Positions 19,296-29,300 of a stretch of DNA of 64,000 nt are shown here, in pieces. This DNA comes from Okeanomitos corallinicola TIOX110 (GTDB lineage: Bacteria > Cyanobacteriota > Cyanobacteriia > Cyanobacteriales > Nostocaceae): NCBI RefSeq assembly GCF_038050375.1, contig NZ_CP150886.1:4381318-4445317 (forward strand). The letters are read 5' to 3'. The position numbers were made by a program, and so were the translations under genes. Every line of letters begins with the position of its first letter. The first letter of the stretch is position 1. The notes beneath the pieces were generated by a model. The model saw only the letters and a program-made list of their open reading frames with translations, did not search any database and was not told the DNA's origin.

Positions 19296-19889
19296 TTAAT
19301 TCTGTGCTTGAGTAACTTGATTAACTGGATTCATTTCTGCCATCATCTTTTCTTTATTGCGTCTACGAATTTTGGCATACATTTGAATACTAGCAGCCAT
19401 GAAAATCACCAAGCCAAAAATTAACCAAGCGGTGATGTCTGTAGGTAAATTATTTTTAAATATTGCCAACATCACGATTACTACTAATAACAAAGTTGGT
19501 GCTTCATTTAAAGCTCGTAACTTTTGTCCACTCCACTTACATTCATCTGCGGCTAACTGCTTCATTAACCTACCACAGTAAAAGTGATAGATAAGCAAAA
19601 CACCCACAAACCCCAATTTGAAATGTAACCAAGGTTCTTTGAGCAAATCTAGATTAGTGGAAAGAATACCGATGGCCATTGCTACAGTTACTATCATTCC
19701 AGGGATAGTAATGATGTTGTAAAGGCGTTTTTCCATCAGTTGATACTGATTTTTCAAGATTGTCTTTGCAGGTTCTGATTCTTGGTTAGCTTCCACATGG
19801 TAGATGAAAAGACGCACTAAGTAGAATAGACCAGCAAACCAAACAACAAAACCAATAATGTGAAATGCTTTAAACCAATAATAAGCCAT
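19296..19889 (-). CDS. hemJ: HemJ, protoporphyrinogen IX oxidase
   Basis: 197 residues from ATG 19889; an upstream in-frame TTG at 19898 is less likely. The start MAYYWFKAFHIIGFVVWFAG with His10, further helices, and TMEKRLYN-type LMEKRLYNIITIPG identify the HemJ/UPF0093 family. HemJ oxidises protoporphyrinogen IX to protoporphyrin IX in the membrane and serves both haem and chlorophyll synthesis in most cyanobacteria. Four membrane helices are visible. The tail after about residue 170 is basic and extended. Confidence 0.92.
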   Translation of the reverse strand: MAYYWFKAFHIIGFVVWFAGLFYLVRLFIYHVEANQESEPAKTILKNQYQLMEKRLYNIITIPGMIVTVAMAIGILSTNLDLLKEPWLHFKLGFVGVLLIYHFYCGRLMKQLAADECKWSGQKLRALNEAPTLLLVVIVMLAIFKNNLPTDITAWLIFGLVIFMAASIQMYAKIRRRNKEKMMAEMNPVNQVTQAQN

Positions 19890-20036
19890 TATTTGCAACC
19901 TGCCTTAATCATGTTTTAGATGACTACATCTATTATCTTTACTAGATTAAGGTACTTATTGACAAGGACAAAATGTATCCTGACGGTTACATAAAACCTT
20001 TAATAATCGGTATTCATCGTTTTTAATATTTTAAAA

Positions 20037-20110
20037 TGGCTCAGGTCAGAATTGAACTGACGACCCCAGGCTTATGAGTCCCGTACTCTAACCAACTGAG
20101 CTACTGAGCC
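20037..20110 (-). tRNA. tRNA with CAT anticodon (tRNA-Met likely; tRNA-Ile2 not excluded)
   Basis: 74 bases fold as a full cloverleaf: a perfect 7-bp acceptor (GGCTCAG/CTGAGCC), D stem GCTC/GAGT, loop CTCATAA with anticodon CAT, a 5-base variable loop, T arm GTCAG-TTCAATT-CTGAC, and discriminator A. CCA is not encoded. The anticodon stem has a G-T pair and an apparent A31-G39 mismatch. It lacks the initiator feature of three G-C pairs in the anticodon stem, so elongator Met is the best call. A CAT tRNA modified by TilS to read AUA is the alternative. Confidence 0.9.
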
Positions 20111-20283
20111 GCGTTGTTTTACCAACTTAATATTAAGATAGCATACTATTTGGGCTATGGCAATTACTTAATCAAAAATTTTTGCTGATATTTCTAAAAA
20201 TTTTTCAAAGTTGGCAAAATAAAAGAGGGAGAATCTCTCCCTCCAGGAACAAGGCAATTACTAAATTCAACAACAAGCAGATA

Positions 20284-22623
20284 TTAGATTCGCTCTTTTG
20301 GTAGTAAAGCGATAGGATTAATTGCTCCCTTACCAGATTTATGAATTTCAAAGTGGGTATGGGGTCCGGTGCTAAAACCAGTGCTACCCATAGCGGCGAT
20401 GGTTTGTCCCTGTTCTACTTCTTGGCCTACTTGTACAAAAATACGGCTGTTGTGAGCATAACGGGTCATACTACCATCAGGGTGGCGGATATCAACTAAG
20501 TTGCCATAACCACCTCTATTCCAGCCCGCTCTTTCTATTACACCTGAAGCAGAGGCGTAAATGGGTGTACCTGTACTGTTAGCAACATCAATACCTCTGT
20601 GCATTCTACCCCAGCGCCAACCATAGCCAGATGTCAGGACACCTTTTGCTGGCCAGATGTAAGCTTTGCTGGGGTTGTTGGTGGGGTCAACAGCTTGGGG
20701 TAAATGTCTGTCAACAGCAGCCAAAGGTGGTAGAGCAGTGGATCTTGGGGAAACGATACTTCCTCTTAATTTGCCCAATGAATCGTTAGAGTTCATGTTG
20801 GCGGGAGGAACTGTAATCCTGATGCCAGATGAACTACTGGAGGAGTTGCCTAAAGATTTTTGATTTGACTGGAATTGTGGATTGATTGGCTCAGGTCTTG
20901 TGGCACTTAATAATAGCCTGGTAGGCTGTTCTTTGTAGCTAGGCAATGTGGGCTTAGGTACAGGAATTGCCACTTTATTCTGTTGAGCATTTGCTCCAGA
21001 AGCAACAAAGTTATTGTTGTTTTTCTCAACAACTACTGGTACTGCTGCTGTTTCATCTTCAGTCGCTGTTGCTACGGTGACATCAGATTGTTGAGTGCGG
21101 TATTTTTCCCGTAGTCTCTCAATTTCAGCTTGTAAGCTACGAATACGCTCAGTTCCTTTGACTTTAGATACTGTCTGGGGCTGATTTTGAGGTACTTGCT
21201 TTTCTGCTAAACGGTTAACTAGCTGCTTGTCATCTCCCACTTGATTGGATGTAGAAGCGGTGGTTGGAATTTCCTGAGTTGGTAGTTGATTATTTTTTAC
21301 TACTGGGACAGGAATGGTAATACCACTTCTCATGGTCGGGGGATTAAAAGTTACCCGATTTTCTTTAGCTACTGGAATAGGTATAGCAACTGTATTGTTA
21401 TTCCTAACTACTGGTGTTTCTGGTACTTCGGGCAGATTTGCCTCTAAATCAGGCTTGCTCAGAGCAGCAGGATTAGGATCAACAACTTTTTTGTTGATGT
21501 TAGACTGGTTATATACAGGAACTGCCGCTATTCTTGGCTGACTGTAGCTACTTTGTCCTACTTTGTCTGTAGGAATAACCAGTTTTTGGCTGATTTGCAG
21601 CCGATTGGGGTCGTCAAGATTGTTAGCTTTGACGAGTTCTGATACAGAAGTTCCGTGGTTAGTGGCAATTTCCGCTAATGTGTCTCCAGGTTTTACTTCA
21701 TAGGTTGTCGAGATTGATTGAGCAACAACTGTAGGTATTGTAGGTATAACTGGTGTAGCTGTAACTGCGTTTCCTGGGGACTTTTCTGCCTGTTTGTCTT
21801 GTTTTAATTTGTATATTAGGCTGGCCTGGTCGGCATCTGTTAGGTGTTCCGACTTTGTAGATAAGTTGTTATTAGCTACTTTTTTTGGTTTACTGGTTAA
21901 CTCTATAGCGGTTTGTTCAGTTGGTGATGAACTTTTGGTCTCCTCAGACCGCAACTCCGCCAGACTATTTCTTAAACGGTTCGATTTTTCTTGTAATCGG
22001 CTTAGGGCAAACTCTTGTTGTGCTTTGAGTTGTTGATCAACTTCATTGGTGAGAGTGTTCGCAGTTTCTACAGTTACTGCTGTGGTGGAACTAGCTGTCT
22101 CAGTTAGTTTGTTATTTATTTGTAATTTCGACTGAACTGAGTTGTTATTCACTGCCTCCCCTGCTGATACGGGCAGGTAGATAGCGTTTCCGTTGGCTTC
22201 CAATGAGGGAATGTGTGCAGCTACTTCTTTGGCTGCAACTGGCCATTTAGCTTCAAGCCCAGGCACTTGCGAAACTGCTGTTGGTTCCACGATGACAGGA
22301 TTTTCAGGCGCGCTCGCTGAAGAGACGGCTTGGGACTCCAGCTTTGTGGCCGCGAATTTTATCTCAGTTTCAGATAGAACAGGGATTGTTGATGCTGCTT
22401 TTTGAGCGCCAACAGGTGCTGCTGCTTGGGCTTGATCGCTTTGTCGAGTCACCAAAAGGCTGGTTGCACCCATTGAGATAGCCAAGCCAATCATTGCTGC
22501 TTGGGTTCCGGAACGGCGGGTTGTTTTATGAGTGATATCATTTGACGGATCGACCGATACACCATCACTTTTAGGGTTATTTTTCAACACAGCCTTTTCT
22601 CTACTTTTTAATGCTCGTTTCAA
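20284..22623 (-). CDS. LysM and M23 peptidase domain protein (peptidoglycan hydrolase)
   Basis: 779 residues. A hydrophobic segment near 40-60 suggests a membrane anchor or uncleaved signal. A single LysM domain (about 305-350, EVKPGDTLAEIATNHG) should bind glycan. A long Pro/Asn/Gln-rich region follows, and the C-terminal LytM/M23 domain has zinc-binding HRGID (His675, Asp679) and HTHFE (about 754-758). The intact metal site implies an active endopeptidase rather than an EnvC/NlpD-like activator. Such proteins act on septal or lateral peptidoglycan. The start is TTG 22623 with a strong AGGAGGT at 22629-22635. The long leader is discussed separately. Confidence 0.9.
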   Translation of the reverse strand: MKRALKSREKAVLKNNPKSDGVSVDPSNDITHKTTRRSGTQAAMIGLAISMGATSLLVTRQSDQAQAAAPVGAQKAASTIPVLSETEIKFAATKLESQAVSSASAPENPVIVEPTAVSQVPGLEAKWPVAAKEVAAHIPSLEANGNAIYLPVSAGEAVNNNSVQSKLQINNKLTETASSTTAVTVETANTLTNEVDQQLKAQQEFALSRLQEKSNRLRNSLAELRSEETKSSSPTEQTAIELTSKPKKVANNNLSTKSEHLTDADQASLIYKLKQDKQAEKSPGNAVTATPVIPTIPTVVAQSISTTYEVKPGDTLAEIATNHGTSVSELVKANNLDDPNRLQISQKLVIPTDKVGQSSYSQPRIAAVPVYNQSNINKKVVDPNPAALSKPDLEANLPEVPETPVVRNNNTVAIPIPVAKENRVTFNPPTMRSGITIPVPVVKNNQLPTQEIPTTASTSNQVGDDKQLVNRLAEKQVPQNQPQTVSKVKGTERIRSLQAEIERLREKYRTQQSDVTVATATEDETAAVPVVVEKNNNNFVASGANAQQNKVAIPVPKPTLPSYKEQPTRLLLSATRPEPINPQFQSNQKSLGNSSSSSSGIRITVPPANMNSNDSLGKLRGSIVSPRSTALPPLAAVDRHLPQAVDPTNNPSKAYIWPAKGVLTSGYGWRWGRMHRGIDVANSTGTPIYASASGVIERAGWNRGGYGNLVDIRHPDGSMTRYAHNSRIFVQVGQEVEQGQTIAAMGSTGFSTGPHTHFEIHKSGKGAINPIALLPKERI

Positions 22624-23409
22624 AGACGACCTCCTATGATCACGCTTCGCTTAACTGACCTTGATTTTTGGGTTGAATATTAATCCATGATTGAGATCAC
22701 ATCAAACGACATATCAAGATCACATTCAACAGAGATACTTAGGCAAGATTAACCTGGTTCTCTGATTTAGACAAGTTTATTTTTTGCGGGTAAACTTAAA
22801 AGTTTGGCTTTGATTCGTCTGTTATCACTCCTCACAAAACCTTTGCTTGTTAATTTTTTCAGTTTTCGCACTGCTGCTGTTCAGGCTGGAACTAAACAAA
22901 TATGATAGCTTTGCTAAGTCCAATTTTGCTGTTAGCATTTGTGCTAGTGCGCCCTCTAAAAAAAACTAAATGTTCCTACTTTAGATATTTTCTAAGTTTT
23001 TTTATCTAATCCGTCTTATCAAGTGGAGACTTTACTCTTTTTATTTCCCAAAAAACAACCGTACAACTTTAGACCCTATTATTTCGTTGATAATTGTGTT
23101 TTAGGTTACAAATACCTGGGATGCTTGATGGTAAATGCTTTGGTTGATTGTATCTCCTGGATAGATAAATTTTCAATTTATTAAAATCTATCATTCTTAT
23201 TTGGTATGGGTTCAAAGTTGCTATACAAATTTCTTATATTAAAATGAACGAATGAGTTGACTGTTTTGGATATTCTTTCTTCTGTATTTAAATATTGGCT
23301 GTACCCTGGAAATAGCTAAGTGTTTTTACTGAAGATATTGCCAGGGCATGAATAGGAAAATCCTGTTTTTTCTATTACCAATAAGTGTTTTTACTCATGG
23401 CTATATTAA
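22624..23409. other. Long leader/intergenic region upstream of the M23 peptidase gene
   Basis: 786 bases between trmL and the M23 gene, both leftward. I see no protein gene. It must hold the M23 promoter. On the reverse strand it contains GUGAGGAGU (22827-22835), the complement of the conserved single-stranded motif of the cyanobacterial sRNA Yfr1. Otherwise it is AT-rich without clear structure. Confidence 0.55.
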
Positions 23410-23871
23410 CTATTGTAAATAACCTAGCTGTCGTCGGCATTCAAACAAGCTGATAGCCACACTTACGGAGAGATTTAAGCTGCGAACTCCGGGTTCATTC
23501 ATGGGAATGTAAAGTGTGGAATCGCAGATGGAGAGGACGTTGCCAGGTAAACCATTGGTTTCACTCCCAAATAATAACCAGTCATCTTCTTGAAATTGGT
23601 ATTTGGTGTAGTTTTCTGTGCCACGAACACTAAAACCTAACAATCTACCTCCACGCTGCTGATGAATGATTTGGAATGCTGCTGGGGATTCGTGATAGTG
23701 CAGTTTTACGTAGGGCCAATAATCTAATCCTGCTCTTTTGAGGTAGCGATCGCTAATTTCAAATCCCAAGGGACCGACTAAATGTAGTTCTGTGGCTGTG
23801 GCAGCACAAGTACGGGCTATATTGCCTGTATTTGGAGGTATTTGCGGGTTTACTAGGACTACCTGGGGCAT
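23410..23871 (-). CDS. trmL: TrmL, tRNA (cytidine/uridine-34-2'-O)-methyltransferase
   Basis: 153 residues, typical length. The SPOUT motifs are clear: N-terminal VVLVNPQIPPNTGNIARTCAAT, LLFGSETNGLP, and C-terminal IPMNEPGVRSLNLSVSVAISLFE, which forms the AdoMet-binding knot. The family enzyme methylates the wobble ribose of tRNA-Leu isoacceptors with S-adenosylmethionine. It stands alone with long gaps on both sides. Confidence 0.93.
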   Translation of the reverse strand: MPQVVLVNPQIPPNTGNIARTCAATATELHLVGPLGFEISDRYLKRAGLDYWPYVKLHYHESPAAFQIIHQQRGGRLLGFSVRGTENYTKYQFQEDDWLLFGSETNGLPGNVLSICDSTLYIPMNEPGVRSLNLSVSVAISLFECRRQLGYLQ

Positions 23872-24212
23872 ATCAAAATTAAAAATTCTTAACTCAAAAG
23901 TCTACTAAAAGCTTGATAGCTAAGGGCATGATGAAGTTTGATGGATACGATACAATCTATCATCTCTAGAGAAAAACCCATAGGTTTTATTAATAGGTTA
24001 GAAAAAGTCAAGAAAGATTAGATTTTCTAAACCTAAAATGTATGGATCAGGATGCAAATATTGTATATTTAGTCACTAATAGGGTGAACAAAAAAAAGTC
24101 TTGTTTGCAGGAGTCAGGGGTATGGCTAAGGCCACGCTTTGCTATCAGCAATTAGAGTCAAGATGATTAACTCTTGCCTTTTGTCTGTCACCTGTCACCT
24201 GTTTGTTTTTTA
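23872..24212. other. Intergenic region with a heptad repeat, no gene seen
   Basis: 341 bases between gshA and trmL. Two and a half CTGTCAC heptads lie at 24185-24202, just past the gshA stop. No reading frame or structured RNA stands out. Confidence 0.65.
24185..24202. repeat. Heptad repeat CTGTCAC
   Basis: About 2.5 units of CTGTCAC, the reverse complement of the GTGACAG heptads at 607. Confidence 0.8.
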
Positions 24213-25355
24213 TTAACCTACTTCAGAAGGACACAATAGCTTATTTTCTAGTTCCAGTTCCCATTCTTGGGTAGCTTGAATAGCTTGGTTGATAACACGG
24301 CCAGCATCAACACCAACTTTGTGTAACTGTAACCACTGTTGAGCTTCGTTACCTTCACGGAGAATTTTTTCTAGGGGGGAGAGAAAACATCTAAAACCTT
24401 GTTGTTTGGCTATATCCCAAACGTCTTGATATAGCTGTTGAATCCAATCTCTGGCGAGGATGGTACTACCATCTTGCCAGTGCTGTAATTGGGCATCAAG
24501 GCTGTTTGTGGCTGCTGCTATTTCATTTTTGGTGGTTAATGCTATGAGTTCTGCGTGGGAAAAACTGCTTTGAGTTAAGGGATCTATATGGGGGTTATCA
24601 ATAATTTGTATCAATCTTGCTTCCAGTAGAGCGGTAATTGCTAATAATGAAATGGGATCTGCTACTAAATCACAAATTCGCAGTTCTAGACGATTCAGAT
24701 TGTAGGGACGGAGATCGCCATTTGGTCTCACTGATGTCCACAAATGCCGGACATTTTGCATTGTCCCCGCTTTTAATTGTGCTTCTACCCATTCGATGTG
24801 ATCCGCATGACTAGCAAATAACGGTACATAACTAGGAGTTTGGGGAAATAGTCTCCAACGGGTGGAATGATAACCAGTGGCTTGTCCGTCTAAAAATGGT
24901 GATGAGGCACTCAAAGCTAGGAAAAGTGGCGCTTCCATGCGAATGACTCGACAGGCACGCATTAATACTTCTGGGTCGCTAATACCAATGTTGATATGTA
25001 CACTGGCGGTAACGACTTTTGTGCCGTAGGTTTGCTCAATGTAATCATGGTAAGGGTTGGTAGGATCAGAACGATAAAAGCGATCGCTCCTACCCAAAGA
25101 AAGGGTACTTCCTGGTATTAATGTATAATTATTCAATCGCTGCAAATATTTACGCAACTGTTGCCGAGGACGCAACAAACCACATAATTGATTTTCATAG
25201 CTGGTAGATGGCTGGGTTACGTATTCCACATTACGGCTATCAGGCTCACGCATAAATCCCTGTAAATCCGCAACAATTTGGTCGGAGAGACCGATGATTT
25301 CACCTTGAGGTGTGCCAGTATACATTTCAATTTCAAAGCCTTTTGTTAAGACCAC
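24213..25355 (-). CDS. gshA: Glutamate-cysteine ligase, cyanobacterial type
   Basis: 380 residues. GFEIEMYTGTPQGEIIGLSD, PSTSYE, HDYIEQTYGTKVVTASVHINIG and NLNRLELRICD match the cyanobacterial glutamate-cysteine ligase family (TIGR02048 type), which makes gamma-glutamylcysteine, the first step to glutathione, from Glu, Cys and ATP. The frame is open from a TTG at 25400, but GTG 25355 lies 9 bases after AAGGAG (25365-25370) and gives the usual family start, so it is preferred. It lies 111 bases downstream of the 280-aa gene and may be read from the same leftward transcript. Confidence 0.9.
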   Translation of the reverse strand: MVLTKGFEIEMYTGTPQGEIIGLSDQIVADLQGFMREPDSRNVEYVTQPSTSYENQLCGLLRPRQQLRKYLQRLNNYTLIPGSTLSLGRSDRFYRSDPTNPYHDYIEQTYGTKVVTASVHINIGISDPEVLMRACRVIRMEAPLFLALSASSPFLDGQATGYHSTRWRLFPQTPSYVPLFASHADHIEWVEAQLKAGTMQNVRHLWTSVRPNGDLRPYNLNRLELRICDLVADPISLLAITALLEARLIQIIDNPHIDPLTQSSFSHAELIALTTKNEIAAATNSLDAQLQHWQDGSTILARDWIQQLYQDVWDIAKQQGFRCFLSPLEKILREGNEAQQWLQLHKVGVDAGRVINQAIQATQEWELELENKLLCPSEVG

Positions 25356-25466
25356 GTTATTTTGCTCCTTGGCTCTCCTAATTTTCATAAATTGTATCAA
25401 ATTTAACGATTTTTTGCATTGGAGAGGTAGGAAGAGTTGAAAATAATTTAATAATCTAGATCAATT

Positions 25467-26309
25467 TTAATTTTGAATTATTTCTTCCCGTGCTAAAGCG
25501 ATATTTTCATTTGATAATTCACATAATTCTGTTAGATAAATTTTGCCTTGTTTAAGTAAAGAATTTATCTTTTTTGATGCAGGTTTTAAAATTTCCTCCC
25601 CTTTACAAACTTGAATGTTAAAAATATCTTCCTTAGCATTAAAAATAACCAATAAATCTAAGGATTGCCAAATATTTTTAGTTGGAGGTATTACCTGAAA
25701 ATCAGTAACAATTTTACCCTGTTCTGGTACATGAAACGTTAAATCTGAATCTTTAACTATATTTTGTATTTTTTCAATTTCTAAGGCTGAAATATTTATA
25801 CTTTTATCCGATATTTTTACAACCTTAGTTAAATCAGGTAATTTCATAGAAACATCATCTAAATATTCAGATTGAAAAATGACAGATTCTTCTAAAGCAT
25901 CACAAATTGCATAAACTGTCACAGTATAAGGTGGTTGAGGTACAGTACCTTTTTCATAAAATAAACGACCTTCATTGGTTACTGTAATAGTTGAGTCTAA
26001 TGATAGTGTTTGTAATGACTGAAGAGTAGCAATAGTATTATTCACAAATACAGCATCAAGACCGAGTACAGATGCTAACTCTGTGGATGTAGGTGGTGGG
26101 TCAAATTCTAAACCCGCACGAATAATAAACTCTTCTAAAACATTGAATTGACGAGGTTCTTTAATAGTCAATTCTACAGTGTTTTGGAATAAATTGTACC
26201 GAAATTGCCGAGCGGTAAAAACAGATAAATCTGGATTTTTTGTTTCTATTTCTAAAACGACATTTTTAAGATGCTCATCAATATGACGATTAACAGAAAC
26301 TGGAAACAT
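25467..26309 (-). CDS. Unknown protein coupled to SF1 helicase
   Basis: 280 residues; I do not recognise a named family. ATG 26309 is set by GGAGGA at 26317-26322 with 7-base spacing; the gene overlaps the 3' end of the helicase gene by 20 bases, so translation is probably coupled. A middle section (about 75-125: STELASVLGLDAVFVNNTIATL, then a short beta-like ITVTNEGRLFYEKG) looks like a winged-helix fold. The first 70 residues are beta-rich and the C terminus is mixed, ending in a charged helix. No catalytic motif, signal peptide or membrane segment is visible. The overlap suggests a dedicated helicase partner. Confidence 0.75.
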   Translation of the reverse strand: MFPVSVNRHIDEHLKNVVLEIETKNPDLSVFTARQFRYNLFQNTVELTIKEPRQFNVLEEFIIRAGLEFDPPPTSTELASVLGLDAVFVNNTIATLQSLQTLSLDSTITVTNEGRLFYEKGTVPQPPYTVTVYAICDALEESVIFQSEYLDDVSMKLPDLTKVVKISDKSINISALEIEKIQNIVKDSDLTFHVPEQGKIVTDFQVIPPTKNIWQSLDLLVIFNAKEDIFNIQVCKGEEILKPASKKINSLLKQGKIYLTELCELSNENIALAREEIIQN

Positions 26310-29300
26310 CAATCAATCCTCCATGAGAATTAACAACTTTTGCTATTTGGGAATACATTCCCCCCACGATACCAGGTTTACTGGTAAATAAATCATGACA
26401 ACCAACAATTACTAATAATTCTTGAGCGCGAGAAAAAGCCACATTTACCCGTTCTGATTTATTTGCAAATCCCACATCACCTTGAGAATTATTCCTCACC
26501 ATACTAACTATAACTACAGGTCTTTCCATACCTTGAAATCTATCAACTGTTCCGGTTCTAATTTGCAAAGAAGGGAAATTCTCCGGTTGTAAGCGTTCAT
26601 CAATTTTGCGTAATTGAGCGCCATAAAATGTAATTACTGCGATTTCTTTTTTGGTTTCACCTTTAGTAATTTGATGACTCCAAGCATTTTCAAAATTTTG
26701 ACAGATTTTCTCAATGATATCAATTTCTTGAATGTTAAAAAACGAAGTTCCTAATTTTTCTTCTTGAAATTCATTCTCTTTGGGGGTTTTTACCCAAATT
26801 AGATGATGTTCTGGTTTAATAATTTCCCCTGCTAAATTATGAGCGCGTTTTTTATCAGGTTCTAAAAGTCCACATTCTAATTTACCATCATAAAATTGAT
26901 TTATTGCTCCCATAATATTGGGGTGCATTCGATATTGAGTATTCAGCATTTGTTTAATGCTATTATCAGCGGTTTCAAACTGAAACTTAAATAATGATTC
27001 TTCTAAAAATCGCATTTCATCTCTAGTGTTACCTAAATTTTCAGCAACTTCTTCTACTGTGCTAGTATCTAACATTGGTGGTAGTTGTTTGTGGTCTCCT
27101 ACCATGACTAATTTTTTTGCTTTTAAAGCTGGTATTAATAGTTCTGGAGGTGTACATTTACTAACTTCGTCAATGATGACAACATCAAAATATTGAAATT
27201 CTTCTGAGAAGTTATAATTTGCAGCTTGAACACAGGTAATACCGACGACGTTAGCATTATCTAAATAAATTTGTCGTAAATCATGACTATCTCTTTCTGA
27301 TGGTTGACGGATTTTTATAATCCAATCCTGAATAAAGTTTTCATATCTTTGTAAGTATTTTTCTGCTTTTTCTTGTTCTTGTTTCCAGGTTTTAAATTGT
27401 TTTTTTATTTGATTTAGAAATTCTAAGTTATGGATATCATTTCCTGGATTTGCTATTTTCAATTTAAGTGGTATTTTTTGCCAAGTTTCATCCCACCATT
27501 CTCTTTCTGTAATTAGTTCTTCAGGAACGTTAGATTTTAATTGTTGTTCTAATGCTTGTAACTTAGTTCGGGAATCTTCTACTACTTTCAGAGAACTTAT
27601 AGCTGATTTTCTGATTGTTAATAACTCTTTTTTAAATATGTTGTGAATATTTTCGAGGATAGCAAAAGTATTTAGGGAAGAAGTGATAGTTTCAATTTGA
27701 TTGATACAACTTTGCCAATGTTTGATTTTACTACTAAATTCTTGATACTGTTCCCAGATTTTTGACTGTTTTTCTAAATATTCCTGTGCTAACTGGTGTA
27801 ATTTTGGTAGTGTGTTAGGTTGTTTAACGATTGCTGCTAAAATATTGGCTATTTTCTCAAGTTGTAAATTTGCATCTTGACTAGCTTTTTCTACTTGAGT
27901 TTGTGTTAATAATATTTGTTCTTGGGTAACTTCACTATTTGGTTGTATATCTAATTGCTGTTGTTGAATTGTTAGAATATTTAATTGTTGTTGTGCTTCT
28001 GCTTTTAGTTTTATAACACATTTCCTGGCATTTTCAAGAATAATATCTCTTAATTCTTGGGTAATTCTAGTGATAGTAGAGTCAATGTTTTTTAATTCAT
28101 AAACTCGACTATATTTTTTTTGGAGTTTAGTGATAAAAGCTTGGGTGTTTTCAACTAATAATTTACGCTGTTTGGAGGTGAGTAATTGATAGTTTTCAAA
28201 TTCTTGATAAATTTCTTGCCATTGACTACGTTCATTTTTTTCTAAAATTATGGGAATTTGATTAAATGTTTGTTGCAGAAAATAACTAAAATGATACTGT
28301 TTACCTAATCTATCACTAAAGTTGCCATCTATTTCATAGACAATGGCTTTTTTTATTACCTCCCATTCTGGTAATTTAATTTGATAATTTTTAGGAACTA
28401 TTGTCAATTTTAAATTACTAGCAAACATCAATAAACCCAAGGGTAAATTTAAGGCATTTTCCATCAGCGGTAAATCATTTTGCTGACAGTCTCTTACAAC
28501 TTGATAAATCTGTTTATCTGCTGTGTTTTTCCATTCCTTAACTGCTTCAATAATATAATCAATTTCTCGTTGACGGTTTTCCCAAATTTTAATTGTTGGT
28601 AATAAGGTTTGTCCCTGATTTAGAAAATTTTGATATTCGGTTTGTAATTGTTGTAAATGCTGAGAACTTTCTTGAAAAACTTTAACTAAGTTAACTAATT
28701 CTGTCATTTCTATAACCGCATCATTAGCATAATTGAAAGCAGGTTGAAATTCTCCAATTTCTTTAACTACGGTTTCTTGTAACCAAATTGTTAAACCAAA
28801 TACTCCACGTTCAGGACGTACAAAATTTAATTCATCTACATATTTAATCACTTCACAGACATTTTCCCTGAATTTTTCTACTAAATCATTTTTCTGAGTA
28901 TAAGGTTGTAGACGAGGTAAAAATTCTTTAATTTCTGCATCATCCCAGTTGATATCTTGGGAATTTTTTAATAGGTTTTTTAATCCTTCACTTATTTCTG
29001 AGATGGTATTTTGATGATTTAATAATTGCTGATAATTATTTTCTTCCTTTTTACATAGTTCTGCTAATTCAACTTTTTCTAATTTTAATTGTTGTTGCTG
29101 CTGATTAAATTCTGTTTCTAATTTAAAATAATCGCTAAACCGCTGTGATGATTTTACTAACTGACTGAGAATAGTTATATTTTCTCGACTTTGACTAAGA
29201 TTATTTTCGCAGTAATTAGCAGTATTTTCTAACCATTTATTAATTACTTGGTCTTCTAAAAAAGCTTGTCCTTCTTCTGCTACTTTTTCAGCTTTTCCTT

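Noticed and set aside
22624-22810. A c-di-AMP (ydaO/yuaA) riboswitch in the M23 peptidase leader
   Set aside because: Such riboswitches are associated with cell-wall hydrolase genes, and short stretches such as GAACCAGGTTAATC and GTCAGTTAAGCG recall parts of the motif. The conserved GGGGUGAAUC and GUAGGG elements and a closing stem are missing. A covariance model search (RF00379) would decide.
22815-22870. A plus-strand Yfr1 gene (ACTCCTCAC present)
   Set aside because: The motif is not completed to ACTCCTCACAC, and neither the flanking 5' hairpin nor a 3' terminator of Yfr1 is seen.
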